Of a stretch of 64,000 nucleotides of DNA, positions 59,554 through 64,000 are shown piece after piece. The notes below the pieces were generated by a model, which had not been told where the DNA came from, did no database searches, and saw nothing but the letters and a program-made list of their open reading frames with translations. How positions within the stretch are numbered: position 1 is the stretch's first letter; every line of letters starts with the position of its first letter. This DNA comes from an uncultured Acidobacteriia bacterium (GTDB lineage: Bacteria; Acidobacteriota; Terriglobia; Bryobacterales; Bryobacteraceae), in assembly GCA_903875575.1 (NCBI GenBank), contig CAIQWJ010000097.1, positions 62,001 to 126,000 of the forward strand, read 5' to 3'. The position numbers were made by a program, and so were the translations under genes.

Positions 59554-61878
59554 CTAATTTCCGAGGGTCGTGGACAGCGTGTCGATCACCTGCCCACTTG
59601 CGTCTAATAAAACAATAGCGGCCTTCTTTCCGATGTCGGAATCGTCTTCGAGAAACACCGTCACTTTACCGTCCGGTGTTGTCTCACGCGACTGCTTGTC
59701 CGACAGTAGCGAAGTTTTCGGGTCCGATTGACTGCTGCGGACATCCACGCGGACGCCCGCATAGTCTCCGCCAACCGACACCCGGCATTTCGCTCCGGTC
59801 CACTTTGCCTCCAGCAGCCGCGCTGCGCCCCCGGTCGTCTTGGCTGTGGAGACACGAAGCACCGGTATCACCATCTCCTGAAGCGATATGCCACCGTGCG
59901 TATATTCCGTTGAAGCACGGTAGCAGCCGACACCCGGCGGACTGGCGATGGAAACTCCCGGATTCCAGTGCCATTTAAAAGTTGGCGTGTCGGTCAGAGC
60001 CTCGGCCTTCAATGCCGCACAACGCCCCCAGCGGTTTTCTGCGAGGAATGACTGTAGTTCTACTTTCGGAAGGCCGCCCGGCACCAGCAGCCAGCCGTGG
60101 TCCGTCACGACAATCACCTCGGTCCACCCGGCTCTAAGAAGGGCTGCGATCCTGCTGACCAGATCCAGAACTTCTGTTTCAACGCTTCGCGCCAGTCGCC
60201 AACCCTCATTGTGTCCACGCTTATCAAGCGTGCCGGCCTCGGTCCACGCGGAGCCGGTGGGATCTCCTGTCTCGCCCGCGCGGAGGCATTGCCACCCTTT
60301 CGATTTCAGCGCGGCGATAAAACGATCCTGCGTCAGGAGTTGCCCCGTGGAAACCAGTCGGGTGGAGAACTGGTCTCCGGCCTCGCCACCCTGAACCGAA
60401 TCGGCGAGAGGTGAAGCTGCCGGCTTGGCGGTGGCTGTGGCCGACGGGATGGTTGACCACTCCCAATCCCGCGTGGATTCAATTCCGACAACCCGCAGTT
60501 TCTCCGTCAGGTGGCAGGCAACGTCCATCCGCAGCCCATCCGCAAACATGACGAGCCTTCCCGGCGCAGTCACTACTGGCGCAGAGCGCTTGGAGACCGA
60601 TCGGCCATCATCGCGGATCAGCTTTTGCAGGTGGCGGGAGGTATTTTCAAGCCACGGCACATAGACGGCCCGTAAGGTTTGTAACACGGCCTCATGTTGT
60701 TCCGGTGAACCGCAGGCGGCCATAGTGGCCAAAGCGGCCTCATCCACGCGCCACCCTTCTTTGGCATAAAACTGTGCATACGCTTCTGGCGTGGGAGCGC
60801 CAGGAGCGGCCTGGCATAGCCTGGCAAGTTCCGCCAGTGGCTCCAGCGCGGTTGCCAGCGGACTCAGGCCCAGTTTCTGCCAGGGATACCCGCGCCGGAC
60901 ACCGTGTTGCGCTTCCAGATCGCCGATGCCGCGAATGACTTCGTCCTGTGGCCGATCCGCTAATCCTTCCAATGCGTGCTCCAACTTCCGCTCTTCGGCC
61001 TCATTGATCGTCGGCCAGACCTCGTCTGTCTCGAACAGCGTCACATCTTTCGGCGCAGCACGCTTCAGCCATTCCACGACCCCCATATAGTTTCCCGGAG
61101 CTTCGGCAAAACGCTGCCAGACGTTATTCCAGGGATTCCCGCGGCCTGCCATAAGCTTTGCCGCCATAAGCGGACCTTCCTTAACGGGGTCGAAGTAGAA
61201 GTCTGCTTTGCACTGCTGGCAGAAAGCTTTCCATTCCGCGTCTGAGCGGCCCTGTGTGAAAATCTCGGGGTTACTCAGCCAGCGCAGCAGCAGCCCGGTG
61301 GCGTCCGGTGCCACCAGTGCGTTGAAGAACTCCGAATCCAGACGCCGCCCATGCAACTGAGAAATCGGTTCGGCCATGAGAGCAGGTAGGGCGCCAGCGA
61401 GCGCTTCGATCGTCGCCTGATCTTTGGCGACATCAAGGCCCAGCCCGCCGTGTTTGGACATGAGAAAAGCGTACGGAGTCCACTCTTTACCGTTCGTGTG
61501 AAGCCACATCACACCTCGATGCTGGAGATCCACCAGTGCCGCCAGTTCTTGCGGGCAATCCTCCGCAACTCGAAGTCTCTCCCGGCTGACACCAGGAAGA
61601 TAGAACACAGGAGTGACTCCTGCCCCAGGCGCACCTTCAACGAGTCGTGCTTCGATGCAACGCAGCCAAAGTGACGGACCTACTCGCTTTTCCGGCGCGT
61701 AACTTCCCAGCAGGAAAAGCTCCGGCATCATCGGCTGGAGCTCCGGCATGACCGATTCCCATAACCGATCGGGATCTGGCCACAGTACCGCGCAGGGCGC
61801 AACCTGGTCGCCCGCTGCATAGGCCTGGGTGGCTGTCCTGAGGGTGCCCGCTACGGATTGTCCGAGGGTCTGAGTCAT
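59554..61878 (-). CDS. pglZ: BREX phosphatase-like protein PglZ
   Basis: The 774-residue protein is of the alkaline-phosphatase superfamily. Metal-site motifs are MFADGLRMDVACHL (D447, D452) and VIVVTDHGWLLVPGG (D593, H594), both hallmarks of PglZ. The large N-terminal half is helical with no known motif. PglZ is needed with PglX for BREX methylation and restriction. It is intact, between pglX (38-base gap) and brxL. Size is close to other type 1 PglZ proteins. Confidence 0.93.
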   Translation of the reverse strand: MTQTLGQSVAGTLRTATQAYAAGDQVAPCAVLWPDPDRLWESVMPELQPMMPELFLLGSYAPEKRVGPSLWLRCIEARLVEGAPGAGVTPVFYLPGVSRERLRVAEDCPQELAALVDLQHRGVMWLHTNGKEWTPYAFLMSKHGGLGLDVAKDQATIEALAGALPALMAEPISQLHGRRLDSEFFNALVAPDATGLLLRWLSNPEIFTQGRSDAEWKAFCQQCKADFYFDPVKEGPLMAAKLMAGRGNPWNNVWQRFAEAPGNYMGVVEWLKRAAPKDVTLFETDEVWPTINEAEERKLEHALEGLADRPQDEVIRGIGDLEAQHGVRRGYPWQKLGLSPLATALEPLAELARLCQAAPGAPTPEAYAQFYAKEGWRVDEAALATMAACGSPEQHEAVLQTLRAVYVPWLENTSRHLQKLIRDDGRSVSKRSAPVVTAPGRLVMFADGLRMDVACHLTEKLRVVGIESTRDWEWSTIPSATATAKPAASPLADSVQGGEAGDQFSTRLVSTGQLLTQDRFIAALKSKGWQCLRAGETGDPTGSAWTEAGTLDKRGHNEGWRLARSVETEVLDLVSRIAALLRAGWTEVIVVTDHGWLLVPGGLPKVELQSFLAENRWGRCAALKAEALTDTPTFKWHWNPGVSIASPPGVGCYRASTEYTHGGISLQEMVIPVLRVSTAKTTGGAARLLEAKWTGAKCRVSVGGDYAGVRVDVRSSQSDPKTSLLSDKQSRETTPDGKVTVFLEDDSDIGKKAAIVLLDASGQVIDTLSTTLGN

Positions 61879-61916
61879 AGCGGGTTCAGTTCCAATCGGC
61901 GGCAGGCAGGCATGAT

Positions 61917-64000
61917 CTATGCGTTCCTCTTGCTACGTCTGAACTCATTCGTGTAGTGGCAGTTGTTCCAGCGATTGCCATCCGGCTCCTTGCCCACACC
62001 GGCGAAGTCCTGCTTCTCCTCGTCCCAGCCCCAGAACCATGGGAAATCCTTTTTGTCCCGCGTCGGTTCCTTCCCGCGGTCCTTTTCCCACTTAATCTTG
62101 ACGCGCTTACGGAGAATGTCAGCATTCGCAAAGGGGCGGATGTTCATTCGAACGCCGTCGTTAATGTCGGGGTGCCAGCCGATAGCCTGCTTGGAAAGTG
62201 GTTTCCAACGGACAAAAAGGTCATAGGGCGGTTCGCCTTCGAGAATAAGCTTGAGGTGGGTCTGCAATTGCTTGGCAGCCTGCCACCGCGCATCGCTGCC
62301 AGCTTCACCGGCATCGACTGCGTCCTTCTGACGACGAATCCAATCGCCAAGATACGCGTAGGCGAGTTTCTCTAGGTTGGCGTGGCTGAGTTTGTGATAG
62401 TTCACCAACGCGCCAAACCCGTTCTTGTTGCCATCCCAGATGTGCCAGATGAAGGGGCGATGCTCGAAGAGCGCGCAGTGCTGCTCGAAAAACTCGTCTC
62501 GCAGCCAGTCGTCGAGCGTCTTGGACTTGCTGCCATTGGGCCCGGCTGTACCAATCAGCGCGCTGATGTCGAATTTTCCCAAGGCCTGCACCAAAGCTAC
62601 CCGCAGACGTTCGGCGGCAGATGTTTCGCCCTTGGTGGCCGAGAGGCACACGATGCCATCTTCATCACCGAACTTCTCTAGTCCATCAGGCGCGAGCGCA
62701 GGGCAATCGGGAAAACTCGAACCGGTTTGGCGCGGCCACTGGTAGCCGAGAAGACGTGCGACAGCCACATGCAACGGTTGGTCCGAGTCGGAGGGACGGC
62801 CGCTGAACAGCCACTGTCTCGGGTCGCTGGAGAAGGGCTCCGGCAATCCGTGCGGGTATTTTCCCTCCGCTACTTTCCTCCAGTGCGCAAGGTCGAATGG
62901 GACTTCCACCAATGGTCCGCGAACCTTAAGCGCCTTATCAATCGCGCGAACCTTGTCGTGATAAGACTCGTCTGAACAGAGAGCCCAAATCGCCGGCAAG
63001 AGTGACTCATCGTGCGGTACGATGGCGACGCTATTGTCATCAAACAGGTCGCCCAAGTAGAGGGAAACCTGCAAGCTGCCCATCGCGCTTACGAGTACTC
63101 CGCGCTTGCCCCAAACGTCTCTCCCTCGCAGCCAGGCACCCGTATTGTCGCTTTCAAGCTTTTCTCGAACGAATGCGGCCAATTCTCCACAACCGTCCTG
63201 CCAAAACAGGGCCTGAACCATTCCTCCGAAGTGTGTTGTCGCAGTCACAGTGGTTTGCTGGGCCAAGCTGGACCGCAATCCTCCAGGTCTCATCTCGTAA
63301 TAGTTCCTTTCGAAACTCTGCATATCTATCCTGAGCTAGCCAGTTCTGGGGCGTCACAAGCGATGCCGTGGCGTCATCAGCGCACAATCCGAGACACCGC
63401 TGTACAAAGCAGGTCGCGAGGTCGGCCTGCGCGACTGAATGCGAGCTCTCGCAATAATCGCTTAGTACCTTATTTTGCCCCCCGCGCGCTAGGTAAGGAA
63501 CGTTGGTCGCAACCAGCGTGAATTGGCCACTGAGTATCTCGGCCGCTTTGGCCAAACCGTGCGCGGTTACTCCCATTTCATGTGTGGCGGCGTCTTTGGT
63601 CTCCTGTGCTAGAGCCCTCTCCAACAACGGTTGCAACTCATGGAACGCGGCCACCAGTAAGTCGCCCTCTGCGGCGCGCGGATTGACGAGGCTGCCCAGC
63701 ACCGGGGCGTCTCTGAATAGCCGGTAGAGTCGGTCCATTCCATTCCTAAGCCGCTCGTTGTCACTGGCCAGTTTGAGCCAATCCTCACGCTTCGCGTTCG
63801 GGGCGAGGCCGGAACAGGCCAGATTCATCGTCGGAAGGAGGCAGTGACCCACGCGTCGCCATGCCGCCAGTGCCAGATTAAATGCACCAATCTGCGTACA
63901 CCGGGGGTCAATCTCTAACCCAAACAAGTTGTCGCGGATGACCGCCGCCACCGCGACCGATTCATCGAGGGTTTCCTCGGCCACGCGCATGGCGACCAGT
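61917..64000 (-). pseudogene. pglX: BREX methyltransferase gene pglX, split by frame loss and runs off the window
   Basis: Two frames cover one gene. The upstream part, open to the right edge, has DNLFGLEIDPRCTQIGAF (about 63930) and the variant catalytic motif TNVPYLARG (near 63504), then TPQNWLAQDRYAEFRKELL and ends in the wrong frame after QLGP near 63262. The downstream part reads HFGGMVQALFWQDGCGELAA, then AWLRGRDVWGKRGVLVSAMG, to a stop at 61917. Intact relatives I recall have about 100 residues between these blocks, so this looks like a deletion plus frameshift. Assembly error is possible. Confidence 0.8.

Noticed and set aside
61917-64000. Phase variation of pglX by a homopolymer tract
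   Set aside because: No long mononucleotide or short tandem run at the frame change near 63260; a block also seems to be missing.

Overview
The window reads as a high-GC chromosomal segment of an Acidobacterium of the Solibacter/Bryobacter type. The main pointers are a secreted FG-GAP protein (38170-41259) ending in the C-terminal domain known as the 'Solibacter uncharacterised C-terminal domain' (TIGR03437 type), hopanoid genes hpnJ/hpnI, a bacillithiol gene (bshC), a CAAX-protease-related protein of the exosortase-associated type, and many toxin-antitoxin modules. The taxonomic call is an inference from gene content. I saw no tRNA, rRNA or CRISPR array.

Layout. 1-7.5 kb (minus strand): a secreted two-repeat protein cut by the window edge, a GNAT acetyltransferase, signal peptide peptidase SppA, glucose-6-phosphate isomerase, then a PilZ protein, a wHTH-AAA ATPase and a receiver-less sigma-54 activator. 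7.8-17 kb: an HD-GYP/GAF/GGDEF protein, a VapBC pair, a four-gene iron uptake operon (FTR1-DUF2318 fusion, two FtsX-like permeases, an ABC ATPase fused to a DtxR-like metal sensor), then thioredoxin reductase and RidA. 17.4-20.8 kb: an overlapping hopanoid operon, hpnJ - EamA half - EamA half - hpnI. 20.9-23.5 kb: an AbiE toxin-antitoxin operon with a repeat-rich promoter and two small unknown genes. 23.5-30.6 kb: housekeeping and secreted proteins (TPR protein, Tat-exported sulfatase, 2-hydroxyacid dehydrogenase).

30.6-34.2 kb is a decaying accessory patch: the tail of a regulatory-like domain protein broken by a 16-bp tandem duplication, three small genes broken by apparent single-base indels, an intact HicAB pair, and two 113-bp direct repeats. 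34.3-51.6 kb is mostly intact core gene content: 3-hydroxyisobutyrate dehydrogenase family protein, dxr, rseP, the large secreted FG-GAP protein, another VapBC, bshC, a GDSL esterase, a lipoprotein, rfbB, an HlyD-type adaptor, an ABC-2 permease, an M23 peptidase and a CAAX-type protease. Several intergenic gaps hold dispersed or tandem repeats.

51.6-64 kb is a defence/mobile-element island on the minus strand. It contains a phage-type terminase split into separate nuclease and ATPase genes, two perfect 75-bp repeats flanking a degenerate MNT nucleotidyltransferase, a vapC gene carrying two TAG stops next to an intact antitoxin, a fragment of a UvrD-type helicase, an unrecognised 386-residue protein with a DUF4365 protein, a DUF2971 protein, and the BREX genes brxL, pglZ and pglX. 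The pglX gene is split into two frames, with a block apparently missing at the junction, and it runs off the right edge. Broken genes cluster in the accessory patches while the core genes are intact. This argues for real gene decay more than for poor sequence quality, although assembly error at pglX should be excluded.
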